DNA from: Candidatus Brocadia sinica JPN1
Lineage (GTDB): Bacteria > Planctomycetota > Brocadiia > Brocadiales > Brocadiaceae
DNA: 64,000 nucleotides
Assembly: GCF_000949635.1 (NCBI RefSeq)
Contig: NZ_BAFN01000001.1
Location: forward strand, 434,001 to 498,000
Direction: 5' to 3'
Shown here: positions 54,860 through 63,893 of the stretch, piece after piece
How positions within the stretch are numbered: the stretch's first letter is position 1
Layout of the letters: each line of letters opens with the position of its first letter
Made by a program: the position numbers and the translations under genes
Notes under the pieces: model-generated
Told to the model about the DNA's origin: nothing
What the model saw: only the letters and a program-made list of their open reading frames with translations
The model's database searches: none

Positions 54860-55918
54860 ATGCGAATCACAAGATACCCACTTTTTTACGTTATTGGAAT
54901 ATCCATCTATCTCATCTTAAACCTTCGCTGGCGATACGTATTCAAACACCTCTTCTTAAGACCAAAAACAAAAAAGGTACATCTGCAGCAGATTCCCAAT
55001 GTCTACAAAGACAATGATAAAATCCTCGTGTCTCTGGTACAAGGCGAAGACATTTATGCCATGCTCAAGGAAGGCATAGAACTTTTGGGTGGGCTGGAAA
55101 AGTTAGATATTCAGGGTAAATCTGTACTCATAAAACCTAACATCGTTAATCGTTATCCGAACCCTGCCAATACAAATCCCCTCGTGATAAAGCATCTCAT
55201 AAAACTCCTGCATAAGTCGGGGGTTTCTAAGATACTTGTCGGCGATATGTCAGCCATTTTTACGCTTCCTACGAAGAAAAACGCCATGAAATCAGGCATA
55301 TGGGAGGCCATTCAAACAGATGGCGCGACGTTTGTCCCCTTTGAGGATCATGGCTGGGTGGAAGTTGACATACCCCACGGAAGATTTATGAAAAAGGCCA
55401 TGGTCTCGGAGATTATCTATTCTGTAGACAGGATTATCAACGTCCCTGTTATTAAAACCCATAATTATGCCAACTACAGTATTTCACTAAAGAACTTTAT
55501 TGGCGCGATCCATCCGCAGCAACGTCCCTACTTCATTGCGCCGGATTTCTGGGATGAGGTTGTTGCCGAGATGAACATTGCCTATACGCCCCATCTCAAC
55601 ATCCTGGATGGGACAAAGATTTTTGTAAAGGGCGGACCTACAAAAGGCACCGTGGCCACACCCAACCTCATTATTGCCACCGGCGACAGAATTGCTGCCG
55701 ACGTTGTAGGATTAAGCATTATCCGGGCATTTGGCGGGCGGGAAAGAACCAGCAGCAATAAGGATGTCTGGGAACAACGGCAGGTCAAAAGGGCAATCGA
55801 TCTGCACCTTGGCGTCAGTGATCCTTCCGAACTGAAAATCATATCCAAAAGCCTCAGTACAAACAAACCCAATTTTGATAAACTCATAGAGGAGGTTCAA
55901 CACTATTTGAATAAATAA
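54860..55918 (+). CDS. Membrane-anchored DUF362 protein
   Basis: This 352-residue protein has a hydrophobic N-terminal segment (about 7-24) and a DUF362 domain (about 60-320) with SVLIKPNIVNRYPNPANTN, PVIKTHNYANYSISLKNFIG and the DRIAADVVGLSIIR helix. It lacks the C-terminal ferredoxin motifs present in the other DUF362 protein at 15630-16820. Its function is unknown. It is followed 2 bp later by lhgO, so the two are probably cotranscribed. Confidence 0.85.
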   Translation: MRITRYPLFYVIGISIYLILNLRWRYVFKHLFLRPKTKKVHLQQIPNVYKDNDKILVSLVQGEDIYAMLKEGIELLGGLEKLDIQGKSVLIKPNIVNRYPNPANTNPLVIKHLIKLLHKSGVSKILVGDMSAIFTLPTKKNAMKSGIWEAIQTDGATFVPFEDHGWVEVDIPHGRFMKKAMVSEIIYSVDRIINVPVIKTHNYANYSISLKNFIGAIHPQQRPYFIAPDFWDEVVAEMNIAYTPHLNILDGTKIFVKGGPTKGTVATPNLIIATGDRIAADVVGLSIIRAFGGRERTSSNKDVWEQRQVKRAIDLHLGVSDPSELKIISKSLSTNKPNFDKLIEEVQHYLNK

Positions 55919-55920
55919 CC

Positions 55921-57132
55921 ATGATAACAACAGATATATTGATCGTCGGGGGTGGAATAGTTGGTGTTTCCCTTGCAAAAGAGATTACGAGCAGGTATCC
56001 GGATATAAACATTACCTTGATAGAAAAAGAGGCCTCTCTAGCACGTCATGCAAGTGGCAGAAATAGCGGGGTACTTCACGCCGGTTTTTATTATACGCCA
56101 GACAGTCTCAAGGCAAGGTTTACTGTAGAAGGGAACAGACTTCTGACAGATTACTGTATGAAAAATCATCTTACCATAAACAGATGCGGAAAAATTGTCG
56201 TAGCAAAGGACGAAGCGGAACTTGAAGGTATATTTGAGTTAAAAAGGCGGGGAGATAAAAATGGTGTAGAGCTAGAGATTGTCGATGAGGAAAGATTGCC
56301 AGAACTCGAGCCTAATGCCAGGACTTTTGATAAAGCCTTGTACTCGCCGACTACTTCAGTAGTAAATCCTACGGAAGTTGTCGAACATATCGCTCAGAAT
56401 TTAAAAGGAAACGTAAAAATCTTACTTAATGAAAAGTTTATGAAAAGAGATGATGTCTCTACAGTATGTACAAATACACAAAAAATAAAGTTTGGACATT
56501 TCATCAATTCGGCAGGCTTATATGCAGATAAAATAGCCCATCAATTTGGCATTGGGCAAAAATACATCTTAATTCCCTTTAAAGGTTTGTATCTGGAATA
56601 TAAGGATACTAGTTTAATTCGTAAACATATATATCCTGTGCCTAATTTAAAAAATCCATTTTTGGGAGTCCATTTTACCATAACTGCCGCTGGAAAAATT
56701 AAGATAGGCCCAACGGCAATTCCAGCCTTCTGGAGAGAAAACTATCAGGGCATTTCAAATTTTAGCCTGAATGAATTCTTTGAAGTGTTATTTCATGAGA
56801 CAAAGCTTTTTGTCACCAATGCATTTCATTTTAGGAGCTTAGCCTTTGAGGAAATGAAAAAATATTGCCGGAATCATTTTATACAACAATCCGTGCATTT
56901 GGTAAAAAAGATAGACACAAACAAGTTTGGCAACTACCTGAACCCTGGCATCAGGGCACAATTACTCGATACAGAAACCCTGAAATTAGTGATGGACTTT
57001 GTTGTCGAGCATGGAGAAAATTCCACGCACATATTAAATGCAGTATCACCTGCGTTCACCTCCGCCTTTTCGTTTAGTAAATTTATTGTTGATGAAGTGG
57101 AAAAGAGAATGGGACTCAGCACGAAACTCTAG
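55921..57132 (+). CDS. lhgO: L-2-hydroxyglutarate oxidase-like FAD enzyme
   Basis: This 403-residue FAD-dependent DAO-family oxidoreductase has the dinucleotide motif ILIVGGGIVGVSLA near residue 6, LIEKEASLARHASGRNSGV near 35 and a C-terminal LNAVSPAFTSAFSFSKFIVDEV segment. It probably oxidises L-2-hydroxyglutarate to 2-oxoglutarate and feeds electrons to quinone. It is 2 bp from the DUF362 gene. A decayed copy of its last 30 codons lies about 1.4 kb downstream at 58521-58612. Confidence 0.88.
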   Translation: MITTDILIVGGGIVGVSLAKEITSRYPDINITLIEKEASLARHASGRNSGVLHAGFYYTPDSLKARFTVEGNRLLTDYCMKNHLTINRCGKIVVAKDEAELEGIFELKRRGDKNGVELEIVDEERLPELEPNARTFDKALYSPTTSVVNPTEVVEHIAQNLKGNVKILLNEKFMKRDDVSTVCTNTQKIKFGHFINSAGLYADKIAHQFGIGQKYILIPFKGLYLEYKDTSLIRKHIYPVPNLKNPFLGVHFTITAAGKIKIGPTAIPAFWRENYQGISNFSLNEFFEVLFHETKLFVTNAFHFRSLAFEEMKKYCRNHFIQQSVHLVKKIDTNKFGNYLNPGIRAQLLDTETLKLVMDFVVEHGENSTHILNAVSPAFTSAFSFSKFIVDEVEKRMGLSTKL

Positions 57133-57347
57133 ATTTTTAAGAAGGACAGTAATTTATTTATCCAAATGGCTCCAGTCCCCAATGCGAACGAGTCGGAAGA
57201 ATTTTTGTATTTTATACAATTACCAATAGTAGTATACTACCCTTACGCTAATATTGGATTTCCTACTCATTTTGATAGAAACAATAACATGCCAACAATT
57301 ATAGAATAAAGATAAATGTTAGGCAAAAAGAAATGGAGGAATAAGAC

Positions 57348-58013
57348 ATGCCACTCAACGATGGTTATGGAGTCGTCATCGGAACCTTGCACAATTACTA
57401 CCGTGATCCGGTAAACGACTACGGGCAGTACTATCACGGCAACGTCGAGGTACAGACCCCTGCTGGCATCTATAAGTGCGCCATCGACGTCGATAGCAAG
57501 AAGCTGCCCAACGGTGTTGAATGGCGCGTAGTCGAACTGGGAAAGACGAGCTTGAAGGGTGTGACCACACTAGCCAATGGTTGGCATTACCTGGCTTCAA
57601 ACGCTACATCGGGGGCACTGGATTATGTTCGCAGCCCTGAATTTCAACCAAAAGTGGGATGTGTTTTCGTGGTGTTTAATCCCATCCTCGAGGCGCTACG
57701 CAGGCTTCTCCAGACCGTAATCAATCCTCCGTGGAAAAAAGGAACGAGCATCGATGCGCTAGCCGACCTCGAACCCTTGCTGCAAGAGCCAAAAAGATTG
57801 TACATCTTCGGCGAACCTTTCACCAATGACCTCGGCGTGCACAACATCCATCAAAATCAAGGCGACCCAGCTGGTAGCCAATGGTGGGCGGAAAACGGCA
57901 TTTGGCAAGACGGTGCCACCCTCATCCAACGTCAGGACGACACCATAGCCGCCTTTCTCAACAAGTTCAAAACCCAGTCCTACCAAACCGATAACAACGG
58001 CCACCCAGTGTAG
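57348..58013 (+). CDS. DUF2278 (YukJ) family protein
   Basis: This 221-residue protein matches the YukJ family: LNDGYGVVIGTL at the start, YYHGNVEVQTPAGIYKCAIDVDS and the C-terminal GVHNIHQNQGDP, often described near lamin-tail or phage/toxin genes. It has no export signal. A GGAGG ribosome-binding site precedes the ATG. Its base composition is noticeably more GC-rich than lhgO, and it lies in a patch bounded by a duplicated lhgO tail, which suggests later acquisition. Confidence 0.85.
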   Translation: MPLNDGYGVVIGTLHNYYRDPVNDYGQYYHGNVEVQTPAGIYKCAIDVDSKKLPNGVEWRVVELGKTSLKGVTTLANGWHYLASNATSGALDYVRSPEFQPKVGCVFVVFNPILEALRRLLQTVINPPWKKGTSIDALADLEPLLQEPKRLYIFGEPFTNDLGVHNIHQNQGDPAGSQWWAENGIWQDGATLIQRQDDTIAAFLNKFKTQSYQTDNNGHPV

Positions 58014-58054
58014 CCCCATAAACGCTAACTTGTTTTTGCTATTTATCAGGTTGG

Positions 58055-58090
58055 AATAGTAGGGACACGGTGCACCGTGTCCCTACTATT
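58055..58090. repeat. 36-bp perfect palindrome
   Basis: AATAGTAGGGACACGGTG and its exact complement follow each other without a loop. Related palindromes with a GGGACACGG core occur as dispersed repeats in diverse bacteria. It lies between the DUF2278 and four-helix-bundle genes and could end transcription in either direction or be a REP-like mobile repeat. Confidence 0.8.
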
Positions 58091-58100
58091 TATGATGATT

Positions 58101-58423
58101 CGAATATCGAACAAGGAATAATGAATGTCGAAGGATAAGAGAATATTTGACCTTGAAGAACGCTTCATAGATTTTGCCGTCAGAATTATTCGTGCAGCGG
58201 AATCCTTGCCAAAAACCAGGGCGGGAAATCACATTGCCGGGCAACTCATTCGCTGCAGTACATCACCCGCTCCCAATTATGGTAAGGCTCAAAGCGCAGA
58301 ATCTCGTTCTGACTTTATACACAAGATGAAAGTCTCCCTTAAGGAGTTACGTGAAACAAGGATATGGTTATTGATGATTGTAAAAGCCAATCTCATAATT
58401 CGAAATTCCTTGTTCGATATTCG
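58101..58423. repeat. Inverted repeat bracketing the four-helix-bundle gene
   Basis: CGAATATCGAACAAGGAAT at 58101-58119 has an exact 19-bp inverted copy at 58405-58423, inside the gene's 3' end. Similar repeats beside IVP-like genes suggest a mobile or intervening-sequence-like unit. Confidence 0.75.
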
Positions 58424-58442
58424 TTATTCAATACACGGTTAA
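58125..58442 (+). CDS. Four-helix-bundle protein (23S rRNA IVP family)
   Basis: This 105-residue protein matches the S23/IVP family (IFDLEERFIDFAVRIIRAAE, GNHIAGQLIRC, the SESRSDFIHKMKVSLKELRE core). About 20 C-terminal residues are not family-like. They are encoded by the right arm of the surrounding inverted repeat, so the original fourth helix seems replaced. Proteins of this family are found in rRNA intervening sequences and as free cassettes, and their role is not established. Confidence 0.8.
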   Translation: MSKDKRIFDLEERFIDFAVRIIRAAESLPKTRAGNHIAGQLIRCSTSPAPNYGKAQSAESRSDFIHKMKVSLKELRETRIWLLMIVKANLIIRNSLFDIRYSIHG

Positions 58443-58820
58443 ATTGATCCGTCATTTTAAGTTAGCGCCTATGCAGCGTAGCCTCCCACAGCGGGTCACG
58501 TTTGTAACTTGAATCCAACATCTTATATCACCAACTCAACTTTGATTTTTCTTCTTCATTTAGTAAATTTATCGTTGACAAAGTAGAAAATGTAATGGGT
58601 TATATAAAATAATTCTCTCTGTCTCCGTTATCTGGTCTATTCAAATTTAATTTCGATAATGTACCGATCATTTCAAAAAAACTGTTGGTGTGCGCACATA
58701 ATGCGATAGTCCGAGTCTGTAACTCTTATTGCAGTAATGAATTCGATTGTTTTCTTACACTTTTTTTAAAAGGTTGTCTGCGAATCAATGGCGAAGGCTT
58801 AAACTATAAGGAGAATAAAA
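58443..58820. other. Intergenic stretch with decayed DNA
   Basis: Apart from the lhgO tail fragment at 58521-58612, nothing is recognised. The last 30 bp hold an AAGGAG ribosome-binding site for the frameshifted gene at 58821. Confidence 0.5.
58521..58612 (+). pseudogene. Decayed duplicate of the lhgO 3' end
   Basis: The frame ending at TAA 58610-58612 reads FSSSFSKFIVDKVENVMGY and resembles the lhgO C-terminus FSFSKFIVDEVEKRMG closely. Upstream a second frame contains the equivalent of the LNAVSP region with a shift. It shows partial duplication or replacement of the lhgO tail during insertion of the DUF2278/IVP patch. Confidence 0.65.
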
Positions 58821-59195
58821 CATGGCAGTGAGCAAATATGATATTAATGGCCTTAAGACGAAGCTTGCGGATGCAAGGACGGCGCTAGTTACAATGCTTG
58901 GGGAAAGCGACAAGGCAAAGCAAGAGGGATGAAGGACAACGGTAAAGAAACTTACCGATGAACACTGGCGCTTATCCCTAAATTAATAGAAAAGGCTAAA
59001 GGTACGAATGTGGAGGCCAAGCTGAAGGAACTGAAGACAGCATGGGATGTCTTCAGGGACACAAGAGATAACGAGGTTATTCCAAATTTTTTTGCAGGAA
59101 AAGTAGCTAAAGCAAAGGCTGTAGGTGGCGGTATACAGAAGGAAAGGTTCGCAAAGATATCTTCAATGGTTGATGAACTCTTAACAATGACGTAA
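58821..59195 (+). pseudogene. Frameshifted small helical protein gene
   Basis: An ATG at 58821 with AAGGAG upstream encodes 36 residues (MAVSKYDINGLKTKLADART..) and stops at TGA. Near 58965 another frame begins LALIPKLIEKAKG and continues through KELKTAWDVFRDTRDNEVI to TAA at 59195. At least one stop and one frameshift separate the halves. The reconstructed protein would be about 120 residues, helical and without an export signal. The family is not recognised. Confidence 0.6.
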
Positions 59196-59282
59196 AGGAA
59201 AAAGAAGATCAAGAGGTGAAGGCATTATAAGTTTCTTATACACTTCACCCCTTGCTTCATTAAAAAAAGCTATATTCAAAGA

Positions 59283-61058
59283 TTAGAAATATTGTTTGAT
59301 ACCCCAAAAGGCAGAACTCTTACGGAATGCCTCATCAAGGTCGATCTCGATAATCACACCCCATTCGTATTCCGGAATCCAGCACCAGGTACCTAATACT
59401 GGTACCCCTCTATAGTCTGGATAACCTGTAACATCGTATCCCTCGGTCCCACTCAGGCATTCGGCAATCCCCTTTGTTAACCTTCCCGTCTTAGGATTAA
59501 TTCCTTTAAGTTCCAAAGCCGTCCTGTCTTTTATCATGCCGCTGCGTTTAAGCTCAATAACAAATCGTGACTCTGTAATAAGAACCCCCTCTGAATCGAT
59601 AAGATAAGCCTCCCCGCTTTCACCAATTTCAATGCCCTGCATGAGTTTGTTCAGCTCCATGGTATCGACTCGAAGAACCAGTACACCGGTAAAAGCCCCG
59701 GTAATTTCCTGGATTACAGAAGATACAAACAAAGTTGGTATATTACGTTCAACTTTACCAAACTCACTGAGGATTGGGGTTGTTGCAGGTTTTACATCAC
59801 TCACAAAGACCCCACGTTTTTTTGCTTCGATAAAATAGTCTTCTCCGGAAACATCCATACCCACCAAATTTTTCTCTGTGGCTAACTTTATAATCCCAGA
59901 AGAATCACAAATAAATATACCTTTATATCCATACTCATCCCTGATGAACTCCAAATAGTTTAGAGCACTTACAAACTCGTCTACAGATCCAACGCCCATA
60001 GTGTAGTGAATAGTCTGTGGTTTACGGGCAACTGCTTTAGCATTATTCTTGTGTCCTTCCATGCACATTTTCACTAAGTCGACTTGACGATGCATAAGCC
60101 CGCGCAGATTTTTAATGGTGGTATCTTGAAAAAACTTACGAACTTCATTACATGCCTCATCCACATTAATTTCGGCAATAAGACCCCAATTCAGATACGG
60201 CAGCCATATCCAGTAACCAATAACACTAACACCTCGATAGTCAAGGTAACCTGTTTCGTCGTATCCTTCCTGACCTTTAAGACACTGCTGAACAGCAAGT
60301 GTCAGATTCCCCGTTTTAGGATTTGCCACCTTCAACTCCAGGGGTGTCCTCTTTTTTATTATGCCACTTTCCTTAAGATTTTCTGTAAATCTGGACTTGG
60401 TTAACATGAAGCCATCTTTGTTAATTAAATAAATCTCTCCTGTTTCTGTAGCTTTCATTGGCATAATCAGTTTTATGAGCTCATTCACGTCGAGCCTATA
60501 GACCAGGACCCCTAAGACCCCCGTTTTTTCACTAGTAACCTGGGTTGATACAAACATCGTGGGTAATCCCAACTCCAGCTCACCAAATTCATTCTCGATG
60601 GGCACTGGAGAAGGCATAATGTCTGAAAAAAACGTTTTACCCTTCATTGCCTCTTGAAAATATTGTGCAGAGGATACGTCCTTCCCAATATTGTTTTCAT
60701 CTGTTGAAAGAATAATCGCGCCCCTAGGATTTGCAATAAAAACTTCTTTGTAGTGATAGATATTTTTTATAAAAGTAAGATATTCAAGGGGTTTAGAAAA
60801 ATCTGGCTCCTTATCCTCCCGAATTACCGAACTACGGTAAGCAGGCAAGTCATGGGCAGTGACCCTTATATCTTTCTTTCGTGCGTCCATCCAGTTAGTA
60901 ATAATCTCGGCTTGCTTTCGGGTGATGCCCTGCAAGTCCCTTACAATACCTTCCCTAATGATACTCAGGGTATCGGAAAAGGTCATTTTAACTACAAACA
61001 TAGACAATAAGGAAAATGAGATGAATGCAACTATGGTAGATTTGGTTGTTTTAAACAT
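59283..61058 (-). CDS. Membrane protein with two tandem dCache sensor domains
   Basis: This 591-residue protein has a single N-terminal transmembrane helix (about 7-28) and two similar extracytoplasmic dCache_1 modules (about 35-310 and 320-585). Each has an ITRKQAEIITNWMD-like entrance helix, an FIANPRGAIILST-like strand and a WIWLPYLNWGLIAEI-like exit. There is no histidine kinase, methyl-accepting, GGDEF or other output domain, and no second membrane helix. It may sense a small ligand and signal through a partner, or may be a truncated chemoreceptor. It is monocistronic, with a GGAGG ribosome-binding site. Confidence 0.82.
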   Translation of the reverse strand: MFKTTKSTIVAFISFSLLSMFVVKMTFSDTLSIIREGIVRDLQGITRKQAEIITNWMDARKKDIRVTAHDLPAYRSSVIREDKEPDFSKPLEYLTFIKNIYHYKEVFIANPRGAIILSTDENNIGKDVSSAQYFQEAMKGKTFFSDIMPSPVPIENEFGELELGLPTMFVSTQVTSEKTGVLGVLVYRLDVNELIKLIMPMKATETGEIYLINKDGFMLTKSRFTENLKESGIIKKRTPLELKVANPKTGNLTLAVQQCLKGQEGYDETGYLDYRGVSVIGYWIWLPYLNWGLIAEINVDEACNEVRKFFQDTTIKNLRGLMHRQVDLVKMCMEGHKNNAKAVARKPQTIHYTMGVGSVDEFVSALNYLEFIRDEYGYKGIFICDSSGIIKLATEKNLVGMDVSGEDYFIEAKKRGVFVSDVKPATTPILSEFGKVERNIPTLFVSSVIQEITGAFTGVLVLRVDTMELNKLMQGIEIGESGEAYLIDSEGVLITESRFVIELKRSGMIKDRTALELKGINPKTGRLTKGIAECLSGTEGYDVTGYPDYRGVPVLGTWCWIPEYEWGVIIEIDLDEAFRKSSAFWGIKQYF

Positions 61059-61184
61059 TGTTTTTCCTCCTTATGAAAAAAGAGTATTTACGGCATTGTT
61101 TAGTAAGAGAAATATAACAACCAACTTTAAACTACGAGGGTGAAGAACTACAGTGTTTGCAATAGTTTACCCCCCCACCCTTGC
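61059..61184. other. Upstream region of the Cache gene
   Basis: The GGAGG ribosome-binding site of the Cache gene is followed by AT-rich sequence. No gene is seen. Confidence 0.4.
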
Positions 61185-61457
61185 CCTCCCCCTATCAAGC
61201 TTACAGTTGGACAAATTTTGGCTGGGGAAATCAACCATCATCAGATGAATAATCCTTTGAATTACTTGATATTGTTGGATGTTTCGGTGAGTCCTCTCAC
61301 CAAAACAAGAATTAATCCTCAGCGCCGAAAGAATCGGGGGTCATCGACAGTGGGTTTCGGCGTGAGGACACGCCGAAACATCAGAATAATAGCGCCACTC
61401 ACCCTTTACTTTGTCCAGCAAAAAATTGTCCAACAGTAAGCCCCATCAAGGGGGAGG
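61185..61457. mobile_element. MITE-like element with long inverted ends
   Basis: The outer arms (about 61185-61223 and 61408-61457) are inverted copies sharing CTCCCCCT, CTTAC-GTTGGACAA and GCTGG. Inside are nested hairpins, notably GTTTCGGCGTG-AGGA-CACGCCGAAAC (61353-61378) and a TTTCGGTGAG stem near 61280. No protein is encoded. The layout suggests a non-autonomous transposon or a structured RNA; a target duplication is not clear. Confidence 0.6.
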
Positions 61458-62041
61458 TAACTCTTAAGCTAAGCCCCCAGCTATACTGGGGAGAATGGCA
61501 AAAGCTATGCTGAAGTATTTAACAATTTAATAGATAAATCGTCGAAGAAGCCATATATTCAAAATAGGCTATTAAAGGTGTAAGATCGAAAAAAACATAT
61601 CTATGTTCATGAAAAGTCATTAAGTAACCCCTTAAGGGGAGCCAGCAACAATGCCCTTTTAGGACTAATCAAGCCACCCGCTATGCGGGTGATTATGACT
61701 GGAATTTCTGGCTACACGAACCTATCAATAAGCGTTCCCCTCCCCTCGTGGGAGGAGCCAAGGGGTGAACTGTTACCATTATTCAAGTTCCCTTCATCCG
61801 AATTGGGAAGGAGACTACTTGGTCTTCAATCTTTCGGGGAGTAATGTATTGGAATTATACACTACTTTTTCAAAAATTCAAATTAGCTGAAGAATTTAAT
61901 GAGAAGACATTTACTTTCCGTAATTCTATTTCTTATTACCTGTTTGTGTATTATGGAAACCTGATCTTGTGTTACTAATGCTGTTGGTTCTTACTACTCG
62001 AAGATTATCTAAATGAAGGGTGCCTGATTTTTATTTTTTTT
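61458..62041. other. Gene-free tract rich in short hairpins
   Basis: No gene is seen. Short palindromes include CCCCCAG-ctata-CTGGGG near 61473-61490, CCCCTTAAGGGG (61628-61639) and CACCCGC-tat-GCGGGTG (61675-61691). The block appears to be old repeat or mobile-element debris before the glycosidase pseudogene. Confidence 0.5.
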
Positions 62042-63884
62042 CTACCAGGGAACAAACTCAACTTGCTTTATTTTGCTTAGATTAAGCTGTATTTTTGAAC
62101 CATTCTGGCCTTCAGGATAACGCCAGTCATAAAAAATACCATCGAGTGGAACTGTTACAGTTTGCCATTTCCCGTCAGTAATTTTCAATAAATCGTCATA
62201 TGATTTTATCCCGATTGCAGGCTTACCCTTGTTGCCCAATTCGTCAGTTATTACAATGAGAAGTTTCGTAAATGATTGACCATCCGTCTCCGTTTTAATG
62301 TCAAATTGAAACACCTCATAATGGTTGAAATTCGTATGAAAACACGCCATTATTTACCGTGACTCCTGCCGTCTCCATCTTTACCACGCGTGGGTCGTTC
62401 ATACCGAAACGCAGGATTTTCTTGACTTGCAGGCCTGCTGTTGTACTTTGACTGTATCCAGTCACCTGAATCTGAGCAATCTTAGGGTGTTGATCTGCAA
62501 CGAAGTCACCTGTATCCGAATCATAGTCGCCTTTGTTCATCGCAAAGATGATAATATCCTTTTTATGCTGGCAGGCGTGAACAGAAAATACGCCCCAGTC
62601 GCTGGAATCAGTATAAACGACATCGCCTCTGAAATAATGGCTCATAAGCCAAAACGCTCAATATTTCGGATTCGGCTCGCCTTTCTCATTAAACATGGCT
62701 TGCCCTGCGCTATCGCCCACCTTTTCACCGCTGATACCTGATTGATTCGGCTCTCCCACATACCAATTACACGCCAACTTTACACCCATCCTTGCAAAAA
62801 AACCCAGAAAATCCATCTGGCCTACAGCGGCAATCTGTGGCAATTTCGGATGCCCGCTCCAGCAGAAATAGTCATACTCAGAAAATAATATTTGAATACC
62901 TGGATAATAGCTATCGATCATATTCTTAAATCGCTTTAGGATCATTGTCTTGATCCCATAAGAACCCGCCGTTATTTCAGGATCATTACCACGATCTGGA
63001 AAGATATCCCGATTCCACTGATTCTCAACATGAGACATCGTCTGCCATCCCGGATCATCCACCCTGGCATCCTCATTCGCCTCAGTAACTGGGCAGAGAG
63101 GGGAATAATCATTTGACCAATAGTACCACCAGTTTGCCGATGTAGGCCCAAACACTGTAGCTTTTGGGTTTGCCTGCTTTATTATGCTCGTCAGTGATAG
63201 AAAACGACTAAAATAGTTGTCATAGGAGGTATCCTTGTTAAGAACCTGATCTCCATGAGCAGCATCTTCATAAGGTTCTGGATAATCATACCGTTTCCAT
63301 GCTATCCATGGTTCGTTGCCTACCCCCCAGAACTTCACCCGTTCTCCTGCCTTTGCAATCCATCGTTCAACTTCATCGATAGACTGAATATGGTCATAAT
63401 CAGGAACGTCTATAGTATCACCACTCCCGGCCACGTGCCCATATACCGATACTTGTAAGAAGGGCTCTGCCTTTACATCCTTTCTACACCATGTAATAAA
63501 ACTTTCCCAAGTCATCGGTACATATTGATTTTTACGGGTTATCACATTGAATATACGGTTATTCATGTAATTATAGCGCTCCATATTCGTGGCACCCAAA
63601 CGCACAACTGATACCCTGGCATTTCTCAACTTTGGTGCACATAGGTCCAAGTAATAGCCGGTACACTAGTTCGCTATATTTACCCCGTATAAATATTTGC
63701 TGATCGGCTTCCTATCCCGTGAAACGTCAACTGTTAGATGTGCCGTTATTGTACCATTCACAAGCCTTTGGGTACTCCGATCCCGCTGTGGAAATTTTAA
63801 GTCTTCGCCGAACACTGATTGTGAAACGGACAGAACCAGAAAGAGTGAGTGAGTGAAATATTTTAGCGAAATTACGGTGTTCAT
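62042..63884 (-). pseudogene. GH44-like glycoside hydrolase, broken by two stops and a frameshift
   Basis: Reading from 63884, a signal peptide and YLYGVNIAN lead to an in-frame TAG (63666-63668). The same frame then continues through VSVVRLGATNMERYNY, FWGVGNEPW and FSEYDYF. This TIM-barrel resembles family 44 endoglucanases, and Glu in GNEPW and SEYD are candidate catalytic residues. A TGA at 62658-62660 interrupts it again in frame, after which AFWLMSHYFRGDVVY continues. Near 62330 a one-base shift leads to a carbohydrate-binding-like end. Both stops are consistent with a lost Trp (TGG). The full product would have been about 610 residues and exported. Confidence 0.8.
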
Positions 63885-63893
63885 TGAAATTTA

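Noticed and set aside
61140-61439. 99-codon plus-strand open frame
   Set aside because: It reads straight through the inverted-repeat element and its composition follows the repeats, so it is not a protein gene.
62658-63668. In-frame TAG and TGA as recoding (selenocysteine, pyrrolysine or stop reassignment)
   Set aside because: Two different stop codons plus a frameshift occur in one gene, while ordinary TGG and normal stops are used throughout. Gene decay or sequence error is simpler.
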